DNA from: an uncultured Tateyamaria sp.
GTDB taxonomy: Bacteria; Pseudomonadota; Alphaproteobacteria; Rhodobacterales; Rhodobacteraceae
Length of the DNA stretch: 64,000 bases
Assembly: GCF_947503385.1 (NCBI RefSeq)
Contig: NZ_CANNDO010000002.1
Coordinates: 372,001 to 436,000 of the forward strand
Reading direction: 5' to 3'
Position numbers and translations under genes: made by a program. Shown piece after piece: positions 7,017-16,341 of the stretch. Below the pieces are notes generated by a model. The model was not told where the DNA came from. It saw nothing but the letters and a program-made list of their open reading frames with translations, and did not search any database. Position 1 is the stretch's first letter, and each line of letters begins with the position of its first letter.

Positions 7017-9179
7017 ATGACGGAACCAGCGATCACAGAGGAACTGATAGCGGCTCACGGGCTCAAGCCCGACGAATACGCGCGCATCCTCGAGATCATA
7101 GGTCGTGAGCCCAGCTTTACCGAACTTGGCATCTTTTCGGCGATGTGGAACGAACACTGTTCCTACAAGTCGTCCAAGCTGCATCTGAAAAAATTACCAA
7201 CCACCGGACCGCAGGTGATCTGCGGCCCCGGCGAGAATGCAGGCGTGGTGGATATCGGTGACGGGCAAGCCGTCGTCTTCAAGATGGAAAGCCACAATCA
7301 CCCGTCCTACATCGAGCCCTATCAGGGCGCCGCCACCGGTATGGGCGGCATTCTGCGAGATGTGTTCACCATGGGCGCACGCCCCATCGCCTCGATGAAT
7401 TCGCTCAGTTTCGGCGCGCCGTCCCATCCCAAGACGCGCCAACTGGTGCATGGCGTGGTCGAAGGCATCGGCGGCTATGGCAACGCTTTTGGCGTGCCGT
7501 GTGCGGGTGGCGAGGTCCGGTTCGATCCGGCCTATAACGGCAATTGCCTTGTGAACGCCTTTGCCGCCGGTCTCGCGGATGCGGACAAAATCTTTTACTC
7601 CGCCGCCTCAGGCGTCGGTATGCCTGTCGTCTACCTTGGGGCCAAGACGGGCCGGGACGGTGTGGGCGGTGCAACCATGGCATCAGCTGAATTCGACGAC
7701 ACGATCGAGGAAAAGCGGCCCACCGTGCAGGTGGGGGATCCTTTCACGGAAAAGCGCCTGATGGAGGCCACGCTTGAGCTGATGGCGACAGGTGCAGTGA
7801 TCTCCATTCAGGATATGGGGGCTGCGGGCCTGACCTGTTCGGCGGTCGAAATGGGCGACAAAGGCGGTCTGGGGGTCAAGCTGAACCTCAACGCGGTGCC
7901 CGTGCGCGAAGCGAACATGACCGCCTACGAGATGATGCTGTCAGAAAGCCAAGAGCGTATGCTGATGGTGCTGCGTCCCGAGCTTGAGGCCGAGGCCAAG
8001 GCGGTATTCGACAAATGGGACCTTGATTTTGCCATCGTGGGCGAAACCATCCCCGAAGACCGCTTTGTCATCGAACATGACGGCGTGGTCAAAGCGGACC
8101 TGCCGCTGTCCAAACTCTCGTCCGAAGCCCCCGAATATGACCGTCCTTGGGTCCCAACCCAAGCCGCCGAAGCTCTGGGCGACGTGCCCGGTGTCGATCC
8201 CGTCGACGCGCTCAAGGCGCTGCTGGGAAGCCCGAATTACAGCGCCAAGGCATGGGTTTACGAACAATATGACACCATGGTCATGGCCGACAGCGCCCGT
8301 ATCCCCGGCATGGGCGCTGGCATCATGCGCGTACACGGCACCGACAAGGCGCTGGCCTTCACGTCAGACGTCACACCCCGTTACGTGCAGGCCAATCCGG
8401 TCACGGGCGGCAAACAGGCCGTGGCCGAAGCCTACCGCAACCTCACAGCCACCGGAGCCACGCCGCTGGCCACAACCGACAACCTCAACTTCGGCAACCC
8501 CGAAAAGCCCGAGATCATGGGCCAGTTCGTCGGCGCGCTCGACGGCATCGGCCAAGCCTGTCGTGCCCTGAATATGCCAATCGTGTCCGGGAACGTATCG
8601 CTTTACAACGAGACTGATGGCAAGGGCATCCTGCCGACGCCGACCATCGGCGCCGTGGGCCTGATTGCCACGCCGGACGAGATGATCGGCTGCGATGTGC
8701 GTGACGGTCACGTGGCGCTCCTTGTGGGTGAGACCACAGGGCATCTGGGCCAATCGGCCATGCTGGCAGAAGTCTTTGGCCGCACCGAAGGGGACGCCCC
8801 TCCGGTCGATCTCGAAGCTGAAAAACGCCATGGCGACTTCATCCGCGACAACCGCGATTACATTAACGCCTGCACCGACCTCAGCGACGGCGGCCTAGCG
8901 CTCGCTGCCTTCGAAATGGCCGAAGCGGCGGGCGTCGGCGTCTGGCTCGACAGCGACGACAGCGCGTTTCTTTTTGCCGAGGATCAGGCGCGCTACCTGA
9001 TTGCGTGCAGCTTTGACAAGGCCGAAGCGCTGATGATCGCCGCAGGCCGTGCGGGCGTGCCAATCCAGTCGGTGGGCAAATTCACGTCCGACACGGTCTG
9101 GTTCTCCAACACGGCCAGCGCGCCGCTTGCCGAACTGTCCGCGCTCTACCGCAGCACCTTCGCGGACATTTTTGCCTGA
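7017..9179 (+). CDS. purL: Phosphoribosylformylglycinamidine synthase subunit PurL
   Basis: This 720-residue small-type PurL works with PurQ (glutaminase) and PurS to convert FGAR to FGAM in purine synthesis, in the cytoplasm. It shows EHCSYKSSK near the N-terminus, the KMESHNHPS segment, [30 protein letters not shown] and the second AIRS-like repeat with [16 protein letters not shown] 7017 follows GGGGGA; an ATG at 7008 is also in frame. The length fits the PurLQS-type enzyme (about 720-760) rather than the 1300-residue fused form. PurQ and PurS are not in the window. Confidence 0.97.
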   Translation: MTEPAITEELIAAHGLKPDEYARILEIIGREPSFTELGIFSAMWNEHCSYKSSKLHLKKLPTTGPQVICGPGENAGVVDIGDGQAVVFKMESHNHPSYIEPYQGAATGMGGILRDVFTMGARPIASMNSLSFGAPSHPKTRQLVHGVVEGIGGYGNAFGVPCAGGEVRFDPAYNGNCLVNAFAAGLADADKIFYSAASGVGMPVVYLGAKTGRDGVGGATMASAEFDDTIEEKRPTVQVGDPFTEKRLMEATLELMATGAVISIQDMGAAGLTCSAVEMGDKGGLGVKLNLNAVPVREANMTAYEMMLSESQERMLMVLRPELEAEAKAVFDKWDLDFAIVGETIPEDRFVIEHDGVVKADLPLSKLSSEAPEYDRPWVPTQAAEALGDVPGVDPVDALKALLGSPNYSAKAWVYEQYDTMVMADSARIPGMGAGIMRVHGTDKALAFTSDVTPRYVQANPVTGGKQAVAEAYRNLTATGATPLATTDNLNFGNPEKPEIMGQFVGALDGIGQACRALNMPIVSGNVSLYNETDGKGILPTPTIGAVGLIATPDEMIGCDVRDGHVALLVGETTGHLGQSAMLAEVFGRTEGDAPPVDLEAEKRHGDFIRDNRDYINACTDLSDGGLALAAFEMAEAAGVGVWLDSDDSAFLFAEDQARYLIACSFDKAEALMIAAGRAGVPIQSVGKFTSDTVWFSNTASAPLAELSALYRSTFADIFA

Positions 9180-9352
9180 ACCTTGGTTTCGGAGCCGCCC
9201 TCGCTTGATCTCCAAGAGACGGGGACGGCGGGCCTTGCCAAGCAAAATCGCCGAGGGGCCCCGCCCCGCGGGGAGACGGCTATTTTGCTTGGCAAGGTCA
9301 GACGGCTCTGTCACGCCAGAGATCAGGCGAGGGCGGCTCTGACACCTTGGTT
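9178..9352. repeat. Nested inverted repeat between convergent genes
   Basis: Three nested arms are seen: GAGCCGCCCTCGC... (9192-9212) against 9319-9339 (21 bases, one mismatch), CCTTGCCAAGCAAAAT (9233-9248) against its perfect complement (9282-9297), and CCCCG/CGGGG near 9260-9273. The element is flanked by ACCTTGGTTT in direct orientation (about 9179-9189 and 9343-9353). It fills the space between purL and the convergent VWA gene. It may be a bidirectional terminator, a REP-like element or a degenerate MITE. Confidence 0.6.
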
Positions 9353-9404
9353 TTGGTGAGCCCCGAAGCGCCAGATAGGTCATGGCGTGCGCGCGTATGC
9401 GCGC

Positions 9405-10658
9405 TCAATCTGGCAACATCCCCAGCAGGCGGTCCCGTTCGCCCACATCGTCCCGGCGTGTGATCATCGCGGCCAGATCCTCGAGCGAGGCCACGGAATG
9501 GCCTGCGCGGAACGCATCCACATGCGGCAGCATCGCCGCAATGCCCTGCGCGCGCGGTGCAAATTCTTCCCAACGTAACAAAGGGTTGATCCAGATGAGG
9601 CGCTTGGCCGACAGGTGCAGCCGCTCGATCTGACGTTCCAGAACCTGCGGGTCGCCCCGGTCCAGCCCATCGGTGATCAACAGCACCACCGCCCCCTGCC
9701 CCAGCACCCGCCGCGACCAGTCGCGGTTGAACGCCTCCAGACAGGCGCCGATGCGCGTGCCGCCTTCCCAATCCTGCGCCTCGGCCCCTGCTGCGCGCAG
9801 GGCCGCATCCACGTCGCGCTGATGCAGGTGTCGCGTGATATTGGTCAGCCGTGTGCCAAAGGTAAACGCGTGGACCCGCGCCCACCCCGCCCCCTTGGCA
9901 TTCGACACCGTATGCAGGAAATGCAGCACCACGCGGCTATACTGGCTCATGGAGCCCGATATATCGCACAGCGTGACGAGGTTCGGATAGCGCAGCTTGG
10001 GCGTTTTCCATTTCAGATCGCGCAAATCCCCGCCCCGACGCATGGACGCGCGCAAGGTGCGCGCCGGGTCAATACGGCCCCGGTTCGCCGCGCGCGTCCG
10101 GCGCGACGCAATTGGGTCCACAGGCATCTCCATACGCGACAGCATGGCTTTGGCCCGCGCCATTTCGGCGGTGCTCATTTGTTCGAAATCCAGCGTCTTG
10201 AGCCGTTCCTCGTTCGACATGGTGAGCGAGGCGTCAATCTCGATTTCTGTCCCGTCCGGCTCGTCCTCGGGCAGGTCCACATCCGCGCCTGCGCCGTTCA
10301 AGAGCGCCTCTGCCGCGCGTTTTTCTGCGGCTTGAGCGCTGCGGTCCTCCTGTACGCCCCGGATCGCAGGCAGCATGGCGGCCATCATATGCTCCAGATA
10401 ACGCGGATCGCGCCAATAGAGGCGAAAGATCTGCGCAAAGACCGACCTCTGTTCGGGCTTGGAGACAAAACAAGCGTGCAGCGTCCAGTAAAAGTCGCGC
10501 TTTTCCGTGAAACCGGCCGCCGTCACCGCCTCAATCGCGTTCAGCACCCGACCGGGTCCAATGGGCAGACCTGCACGGCGCAGGGCACGGGCAAAATGCG
10601 TGATGTTGCCCGCAAGGCGCGGGTTCTCTGGCAGCTCAAGTGGTGCGTATTCAGGCAT
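9405..10658 (-). CDS. VWA domain protein, CoxE-like
   Basis: This 417-residue soluble protein has an N-terminal helical region, an acidic linker (about residues 125-150), and a C-terminal von Willebrand A domain. The MIDAS motif DISGSMS lies near residue 233, with later GGTRIG and LITDGLDRG. This is the layout of CoxE/YehP-like VWA proteins, which act with MoxR-type AAA ATPases as chaperones for metal-centre or complex assembly. The MoxR partner is two genes upstream in the same minus-strand unit. The client is unknown, and no CO dehydrogenase genes are nearby. Confidence 0.85.
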   Translation of the reverse strand: MPEYAPLELPENPRLAGNITHFARALRRAGLPIGPGRVLNAIEAVTAAGFTEKRDFYWTLHACFVSKPEQRSVFAQIFRLYWRDPRYLEHMMAAMLPAIRGVQEDRSAQAAEKRAAEALLNGAGADVDLPEDEPDGTEIEIDASLTMSNEERLKTLDFEQMSTAEMARAKAMLSRMEMPVDPIASRRTRAANRGRIDPARTLRASMRRGGDLRDLKWKTPKLRYPNLVTLCDISGSMSQYSRVVLHFLHTVSNAKGAGWARVHAFTFGTRLTNITRHLHQRDVDAALRAAGAEAQDWEGGTRIGACLEAFNRDWSRRVLGQGAVVLLITDGLDRGDPQVLERQIERLHLSAKRLIWINPLLRWEEFAPRAQGIAAMLPHVDAFRAGHSVASLEDLAAMITRRDDVGERDRLLGMLPD

Positions 10659-11196
10659 CCCAGTGCTCCAACCACTGGCAAATCGCGTCCCCGGCCTTGT
10701 TTGCGGTCATCTCGGTCACGTCCAGGACCACAGCCCCGTCCGGCACAAAAAGCGCCTGCCGATCCCGCAGGGATTGCAGCACCTGACCGTCTGTCAGTTT
10801 GGCCCCACCGCGTCGCGCAGGGTCTGTCAAACGGCGCTGGTTTTCCGCAACTGACAGTGTCAGCACGAAAACACGCAGAACCGCACCCCGATCCCGGGCA
10901 AGGTCCAGTGTCGGCTGGAACAAGGGCACAGCTGCGGGTTCATCCGCCAGCGCGTCCGTGAGGATGATCGGCACATCCCGCGGCAACGCAAGTGCATGGC
11001 CAAAGATGACGCCTCGCACCTCTTCGCGCATGGCGACGCTTTCGGGCGTGTCGCGGGCGTAAATCGCGCGGGCGGCATCCAGCATCAGATGATTGTGGAT
11101 CAGCCGGCCACCAAACCGGTCGGCCACCACATGTCCAATTGTCTGTTTGCCTGCGCCGGGCCAGCCGCCAATATGGATCACGGGCGCGACCGGCAT
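10651..11196 (-). CDS. Small P-loop NTPase, kinase-like
   Basis: This 181-residue protein starts MPVAPVIHIGGWPGAGKQTIG, with a clear Walker A loop (GWPGAGKQT). An RRLTDPARRGG segment near residue 125 resembles the lid of shikimate/gluconate-type kinases. It overlaps the VWA gene by 8 bases and lies 4 bases after the MoxR gene, so the three are probably cotranscribed. The substrate is not evident; it could phosphorylate a small molecule or be a regulatory NTPase. Confidence 0.75.
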   Translation of the reverse strand: MPVAPVIHIGGWPGAGKQTIGHVVADRFGGRLIHNHLMLDAARAIYARDTPESVAMREEVRGVIFGHALALPRDVPIILTDALADEPAAVPLFQPTLDLARDRGAVLRVFVLTLSVAENQRRLTDPARRGGAKLTDGQVLQSLRDRQALFVPDGAVVLDVTEMTANKAGDAICQWLEHWDA

Positions 11197-11200
11197 GGGG

Positions 11201-12109
11201 CTATGCAGGCTCCAGTGACGCTTTGGCCTCGTCCAACAGACGCTTGGCTTCTGAGCCTTGCAGCTTTTGGATGTCGTCCTGATATTTCAGGATCGCCCCC
11301 AACGTATCCGCGATCACTTCGGGGCTGAGGGTCAGAACATCAAGCGCAAGCAGGCATTTGGCCCAGTCGATGGTTTCCGCGACGCCGGGTTTCTTGAACA
11401 GGTCCTCGGTGCGCAGCCGCTGGACAAACGCCACGACCTCGCGGCTCAGTTCTGCCGCCGCTTCGGGCGCGCGGGCCTCGAGGATCTGCATTTCGCGGTC
11501 GAAATCGGGGTAGTCGACCCAATGATAAAGGCACCGCCGCTTGAGCGCGTCATGGACCTCGCGGGTTCGGTTCGAGGTCAGGATGACGATGGGTGGTTCC
11601 GGCGCGGAGACGGTGCCCAATTCTGGGATCGTCACCTGAAAATCCGACAATGCCTCCAACAGAAACGCCTCGAACGGTTCATCGGTGCGGTCCAGTTCGT
11701 CAATCAGAAGGACCGGCGCGCCGTTTTCATCTGGCCGCATCGCTTCGAGCAGTGGGCGTTCGATCAAATAGTCATCCGAAAAAAGCTCCGTTTGCAGCGC
11801 GGCACGGTCCGCACCGCCTGACGCTTCGGCTGTGCGAATGGCGACCATCTGCGCGGCAAAATTCCATTCGTAGACGGCCGACGACGCATCCAACCCTTCG
11901 TAACATTGCAACCGGATCAGGCGTCGGCCCAGTGACGCCGACAGCGCCTTGGCAATTTCCGTCTTGCCCACGCCCGCCTCCCCTTCAAGGAACAGCGGTC
12001 GGCCCAGCGACAGGCTTAGGAAGACGACAGTGCCCAAGGCCCGGTCGCAGACATATCCGTGGTCCGCCAGCATCGCCTGGACCGCGTCAATCGAACTTGG
12101 TTGGTGCAT
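11201..12109 (-). CDS. MoxR-family AAA+ ATPase
   Basis: This 302-residue protein starts at ATG 12109, preceded by GGGAGG. It has Walker A GEAGVGKTE near residue 42, Walker B LLIDELDR near 125, sensor TSNRTREVHDALKRRC, and a helical lid. MoxR ATPases couple ATP hydrolysis to maturation of protein complexes together with VWA proteins, here the CoxE-like product downstream. It is a different pair from norQ/norD at 45277-47966. Confidence 0.9.
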   Translation of the reverse strand: MHQPSSIDAVQAMLADHGYVCDRALGTVVFLSLSLGRPLFLEGEAGVGKTEIAKALSASLGRRLIRLQCYEGLDASSAVYEWNFAAQMVAIRTAEASGGADRAALQTELFSDDYLIERPLLEAMRPDENGAPVLLIDELDRTDEPFEAFLLEALSDFQVTIPELGTVSAPEPPIVILTSNRTREVHDALKRRCLYHWVDYPDFDREMQILEARAPEAAAELSREVVAFVQRLRTEDLFKKPGVAETIDWAKCLLALDVLTLSPEVIADTLGAILKYQDDIQKLQGSEAKRLLDEAKASLEPA

Positions 12110-12214
12110 CTTTGCCTCCCCTGCGTCCAACGTGCACCCACCACCCCCAAGGTCAACCCCGCGTCGTTGACCTGATTCGCGCAAAATGGCATGGTGCCCA
12201 GAGAAAATTAATCA

Positions 12215-12238
12215 TCTCGGGGCACAAATAGCCCGAGA
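12215..12238. promoter_or_regulatory. Short inverted repeat upstream of the glycosyltransferase operon
   Basis: TCTCGGG (12215-12221) and CCCGAGA (12232-12238) flank a 10-base AT-rich spacer, 49 bases before the first gene of the operon. It could be an operator or a 5' UTR hairpin. Confidence 0.3.
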
Positions 12239-12286
12239 GACCAAAGTGGCAGGCGGTATGACTTTCAGAACGGGAGCGGACGCATC

Positions 12287-13321
12287 ATGCGCATAACGGC
12301 GGTGACCTGTGTCAAGAACGAGGGCCCGTTCCTGTTGGAGTGGATTGGGTTTAACCATGTGATCGGCGTCACCGATCACCTGTTCTACTCCAACGATTGC
12401 ACGGACGCGACCGACCGGATGCTGGACAAGCTGATGGAACACGGCGTGGTGCAACATCTGCCCAACCCCGCCAAAGGCCGGTCCCTGCAAATGGAGGCGT
12501 TGACGGATTCGCGTGAACAAAAGATCACACAGCAGGCCGACTGGCAGTGGATCGCGGATGTGGACGAGTTCCTGAACATCCATGTGGACGGGCATACAAT
12601 CCCTGACCTGATCGAAGCTTGCGGCGACCCCCGCGCCATTTCCATCACGTTTCAGTTCATGGCCAATGGCGGCGTCGTGGATTTCGAAGACCGCCCCGTA
12701 ATCGAACAATTCACCAAATGCCACAATCCCGACCTGTGGTGCGGCGACACCGCGATTGAGGTCAAGACATTGATGCGCAAGGATTTCCCATTGCGCCGCT
12801 TTGGCGCGCACCGGCCTTTTGTGCTGCGCGACCTGCCGCGCGGACAGCGCAAACCGGCATGGACCGACGGCGCAGGCCGTCAGGTGCCGCCCGTGTTCAT
12901 GAAGGCGGGCAACAAACGCCGCATTCACCGATTTCCGGCCAAGGGTGCGCGGCGCTTTGCGACGCTCAACCATTATGCGCTGCGTTCGCTCGACAGCTAC
13001 ATGGTCAAGAATGACCGTGGCGACGTGAACCGCGACTACCGCTATTTCGACGATGTTTATTGGCGCGAACGCAATGACGCCTCGTGGGAAGACGACAGTA
13101 TCCTGGGGTATCTGCCAAAATTGCGGGCCGAAATGGACGCGCTGATGGCGCTGCCCGGCATCCGTGATCTGCACGAAGAGGCGGTGCATCATCACGCCAC
13201 CCGCGCCGCTGAATTGAAAGAGATCGAGACCTTTCAGGACCTGCGCACCATGGTGCAGAACGCCAGCCTTTATGCCCCGCAAGAGGCGGCTTTGCGCGAA
13301 TTGATCGGGTTGCCGGCATGA
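12287..13321 (+). CDS. Glycosyltransferase (GT2/GT92-like)
   Basis: This 344-residue cytoplasmic enzyme starts MRITAVTCVKNEGPFLLEW. Motifs are the N-terminal nucleotide-sugar segment (VTCVKNE), SNDCTDATDRMLDKL, the metal-binding DVDEF (residues 91-95), and a C-terminal NHYALRSLDSYMVKNDRGDVN. These define the DUF23/GT92-like family common in roseobacters. It probably adds a sugar to a surface glycan; donor and acceptor are unknown. It opens a five-gene coupled unit, its stop overlapping the next start by 4 bases. Confidence 0.85.
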   Translation: MRITAVTCVKNEGPFLLEWIGFNHVIGVTDHLFYSNDCTDATDRMLDKLMEHGVVQHLPNPAKGRSLQMEALTDSREQKITQQADWQWIADVDEFLNIHVDGHTIPDLIEACGDPRAISITFQFMANGGVVDFEDRPVIEQFTKCHNPDLWCGDTAIEVKTLMRKDFPLRRFGAHRPFVLRDLPRGQRKPAWTDGAGRQVPPVFMKAGNKRRIHRFPAKGARRFATLNHYALRSLDSYMVKNDRGDVNRDYRYFDDVYWRERNDASWEDDSILGYLPKLRAEMDALMALPGIRDLHEEAVHHHATRAAELKEIETFQDLRTMVQNASLYAPQEAALRELIGLPA

Positions 13322-13971
13322 GCGCGGGTTTTGTGATCAACCTCGGGCTGCCGAAAACCGGGACAACGACGCTCAGCCGCGCGTTGCGGCGGTCTGGCCT
13401 CAAGGTCGCGGACTGGCGGGTGCGACCGGCGCAGACAGACAACGAAGCGCATCACAATCAGCTCGTGGGCGAGCTTGTCTACAAAGGGTATTTCGAAACC
13501 GGCGACCCCTTGGCCGAATTCAGCGATTTCGGCGCCATTACCGAGATGAGCGCGATTGTCCCGGGACACAATTTCTGGCCGCAAACAGACTGGGGCGTGC
13601 TGCGCGCGATCATGGACCAGCACCCGGATGCACGGTTCCTGCTGTCGGCCCGCGATCCCGAGAAAACAGCCGAAAGCATGTTGCGCTGGAACAGTCTGGG
13701 CAAGCGGCGCTTGCCCCGCCAATATGTGCCCGGCCTTCCGTTTGGTTATGGCAAGACCGTGCCGGAAATCCAGCGTTGGATCGAAGGACATTATGCGTTC
13801 TGCCGACACGTGTTTGCCGGTACGGACAAGCTGCTGGAATTCAACGTGGCAGATGTGGATGCACCCGAAAAGATCAGTGCGTTTCTGGGCCGCGACCTGC
13901 CGTGGTGGGGCCGCGCCAACACCAACGCGGCGGAACAGGACGCCACCGACGCAATGACCCAAGAGGCGTAG
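13318..13971 (+). CDS. Sulfotransferase-family protein
   Basis: This 217-residue protein has the 5' PAPS-binding loop GLPKTGTTTLSRALRRSG near residues 9-26 and the SARDPEKTAESMLRW region typical of the 3'-phosphate-binding segment. It probably transfers sulfate from PAPS to a carbohydrate. The start ATGA overlaps the preceding glycosyltransferase, indicating translational coupling, and fits a role in modifying the same glycan. Confidence 0.8.
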   Translation: MSAGFVINLGLPKTGTTTLSRALRRSGLKVADWRVRPAQTDNEAHHNQLVGELVYKGYFETGDPLAEFSDFGAITEMSAIVPGHNFWPQTDWGVLRAIMDQHPDARFLLSARDPEKTAESMLRWNSLGKRRLPRQYVPGLPFGYGKTVPEIQRWIEGHYAFCRHVFAGTDKLLEFNVADVDAPEKISAFLGRDLPWWGRANTNAAEQDATDAMTQEA

Positions 13972-13978
13972 TAAAGAT

Positions 13979-16339
13979 ATGCGGATCACCGTTCTGATCG
14001 GACCAACCGAAGAGGGTTCTGCCCGCTTCCGCACGATCCTCAAAACCAAATCCCAGATGCTGGAGAAGCATGGGGTGATCGTGCCCGACTGGAACCACAT
14101 CCGCGCCTACATGGCCGTGGCGGACGAGGATCAATCAAGCATTGTGCGCTTTAAGCGCGGGTTCGAACGGCGCGCGGCACAGGATGCGCTGTTCGGTGAG
14201 ATCACCCAGCAACTGGCGGATGCGGCTGAGAAAAAGCCGAAACACCTTGTGCTTTCCTCGGGTCACTTTGGCGGCCTTCTGTGTCAGGATACCGAGCTCA
14301 AGCGCCTGCACGATCTGCTCTCCCCGCACAGTGACGACATCCATATCGTTGCGCATGTAAGCGAACAGGCGCGTCTGTTGGCGGCGCACTATTCGAACCG
14401 CGTGCTTGAAGGGCGCCGCTTTGACCTGACGCCGGAACTGGCGTTGGCCGACAGCGATCAGCCATGGTGGGATGGCGCGCTTGCCCGCTACGAAGCGGCG
14501 GATCCGCTGTTTGGTCTGTTCAACCATGTGCAGCACCCGCCGCATTGGCTGGACTACAAGGCGCTCTTGGCCTTCTGGGAAGGTGTGTTCGGCAAGAAAT
14601 CCGTGACCCTGCGGCCCTTGGACGTCGACCACCTGTATTCCGAAGACGGTGGCGAGGAGTTGAACGCGATCCTTGGCACGGACATCGCGATCGGCAAGGT
14701 CGATGCCGAACGTCCCGACAGCGTCCCGCCTGCCCCGATGGTGACGCGTACACGGCAATTCAACGACGTGTTGATCCGTTACATGCAAGCCACGGACCTG
14801 CACATCCCACGAGATTTCTGGCGGTTGTTGCGGGCTGAGTTTGCAGTGGGCGGCAAACCCATTGATCCGGGCAGCCTGCACGCCGTTTCAAAACGGTTCA
14901 AGACTGACAACACTGCCCTGATCCGCAAATTTCCCGACCTCAAAGAGGTGCTGCGGGACGTGCCGGACAAGACAGACAACTGGACCGAAGCCGACCCCAA
15001 ACGCGGTTTCCGCGCCACGCAGTACCTGACCGCATTCGATTTTCGCCTGCGCCGCAACGGTGTGAACGCCACCGAACTGCGCGCCAGCCGTGACGCGGCC
15101 ACGCACACCGCCTCCAAATTCGACGAGATCCTGCCGCAGGCCGCGGAGGACGACGCGGCCAAGGATGCCCGCGCGCGCCTCTTGAAGATGGTTGAGGTAA
15201 ACCATCAAATCGTGCTGTCGACCCAGATCAACCCGCACAACGGCCTGATCAAGCTCAAGGAAGACGAAGAGGCGCAGCCCTACAAACCGATGAAGCCGCG
15301 CAAGCTGCCCAAAGTATCGTCAGGCCGCGTGATCGTCGGCTGCATGAAGAACGAAGCGCCCTATATCGTCGAATGGGTCGCCTATCACCGCGCCATCGGT
15401 GTGGATAATTTCCTCATCTATACAAACGGTTGCGAGGACGGGACATCCGAAATCCTAGACCGGTTGCAAGAGATGGGCGTGCTGCAGCACCGCAACAATG
15501 ACGACTGGCGCGGCAACTCGCCTCAGCAATTCGCGCTGAACCAGTCGCAGAAAGAACCGGTGATCCAAAACGCCGAATGGATCATCCACATCGACGTGGA
15601 CGAATTCATAAACGTACGCACCGGCAACGGCACGTTGGACGATTTCTTTGACAAGGTGCCGGATGCCACCAATGTTGCGATGACCTGGCGGCTTTTTGGG
15701 CACAATGGCGTGACCGAACTGAGCGACGATTTTGTGATCGACCAGTTCGATCACTGTGCCCCCGCCTATTGCCCGAAACCGCACACGGTCTGGGGCTTCA
15801 AGACGATGTTCAAGAACATCGGTGCCTATCGCAAATTCAGTTGCCACCGCCCAAATCAATTGCAGGAAGAGTTCGAGGACAAAGTGCGCTGGGTCAACGG
15901 CTCAGGCCATGACATGACGCGGGACGCTGCGAAAAACGGCTGGAGAAGCTCCAAGAAAACAATTGGTTACGATCTGCTTCAGCTCAACCACTACGCGCTG
16001 CGCTCCGCCGAAAGTTTCCTGATCAAACGTCAGCGGGGTCGCGCGCTGCACGTCGATCGGTCCATCGGGATCAATTACTGGATCCGCATGGACTGGTCCG
16101 ATTTTCGCGACCTCACGATCAAACGAAACGTCCCGCGCCTGCGCGCGGAATATGACAGACTGATGCAGGACGACAGATTGCGCGACCTGCACCAAACCGG
16201 CCTCGCCTGGCACCGCGCCAAGGCGGACGAGTTGCACGACATGCCAGAGTTCCAGGAACTCTATGCGCAGGCGCTCAAGGTCAAACTCACCGAAAGCGAG
16301 CGTGTGGCCTATGCTCTCGCTCTGGATATGGAGAGCTAG
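13979..16339 (+). CDS. Fusion: sulfotransferase-like N-half and GT92-like glycosyltransferase C-half
   Basis: This 786-residue two-part protein has residues 1 to about 230 shaped like roseobacter sulfotransferase-like proteins (MRITVLIGPTEEGSARFRTIL, then LVLSSGHFGG and IVAHVSEQARLLAAHYSNRV). The PAPS loop K-T-G-T-T is replaced by EEGSA, so catalysis is doubtful. A helical linker (about 240-440) follows. The C-half is a complete glycosyltransferase with GCMKNEAPYIVEWVAYHRAIG, YTNGCEDGTSEILDRL, HIDVDEFINV and LNHYALRSAESFLIKRQRGRA. It lies 7 bases after the sulfotransferase. Role is probably in the same glycan pathway, with the N-half perhaps binding substrate. Confidence 0.75.
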   Translation: MRITVLIGPTEEGSARFRTILKTKSQMLEKHGVIVPDWNHIRAYMAVADEDQSSIVRFKRGFERRAAQDALFGEITQQLADAAEKKPKHLVLSSGHFGGLLCQDTELKRLHDLLSPHSDDIHIVAHVSEQARLLAAHYSNRVLEGRRFDLTPELALADSDQPWWDGALARYEAADPLFGLFNHVQHPPHWLDYKALLAFWEGVFGKKSVTLRPLDVDHLYSEDGGEELNAILGTDIAIGKVDAERPDSVPPAPMVTRTRQFNDVLIRYMQATDLHIPRDFWRLLRAEFAVGGKPIDPGSLHAVSKRFKTDNTALIRKFPDLKEVLRDVPDKTDNWTEADPKRGFRATQYLTAFDFRLRRNGVNATELRASRDAATHTASKFDEILPQAAEDDAAKDARARLLKMVEVNHQIVLSTQINPHNGLIKLKEDEEAQPYKPMKPRKLPKVSSGRVIVGCMKNEAPYIVEWVAYHRAIGVDNFLIYTNGCEDGTSEILDRLQEMGVLQHRNNDDWRGNSPQQFALNQSQKEPVIQNAEWIIHIDVDEFINVRTGNGTLDDFFDKVPDATNVAMTWRLFGHNGVTELSDDFVIDQFDHCAPAYCPKPHTVWGFKTMFKNIGAYRKFSCHRPNQLQEEFEDKVRWVNGSGHDMTRDAAKNGWRSSKKTIGYDLLQLNHYALRSAESFLIKRQRGRALHVDRSIGINYWIRMDWSDFRDLTIKRNVPRLRAEYDRLMQDDRLRDLHQTGLAWHRAKADELHDMPEFQELYAQALKVKLTESERVAYALALDMES

Positions 16340-16341
16340 TG

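Noticed and set aside
9615..10961. Plus-strand frame of 448 codons opposite the VWA gene
   Set aside because: The opposite strand encodes a clear VWA domain with a MIDAS motif; this frame has no motif.
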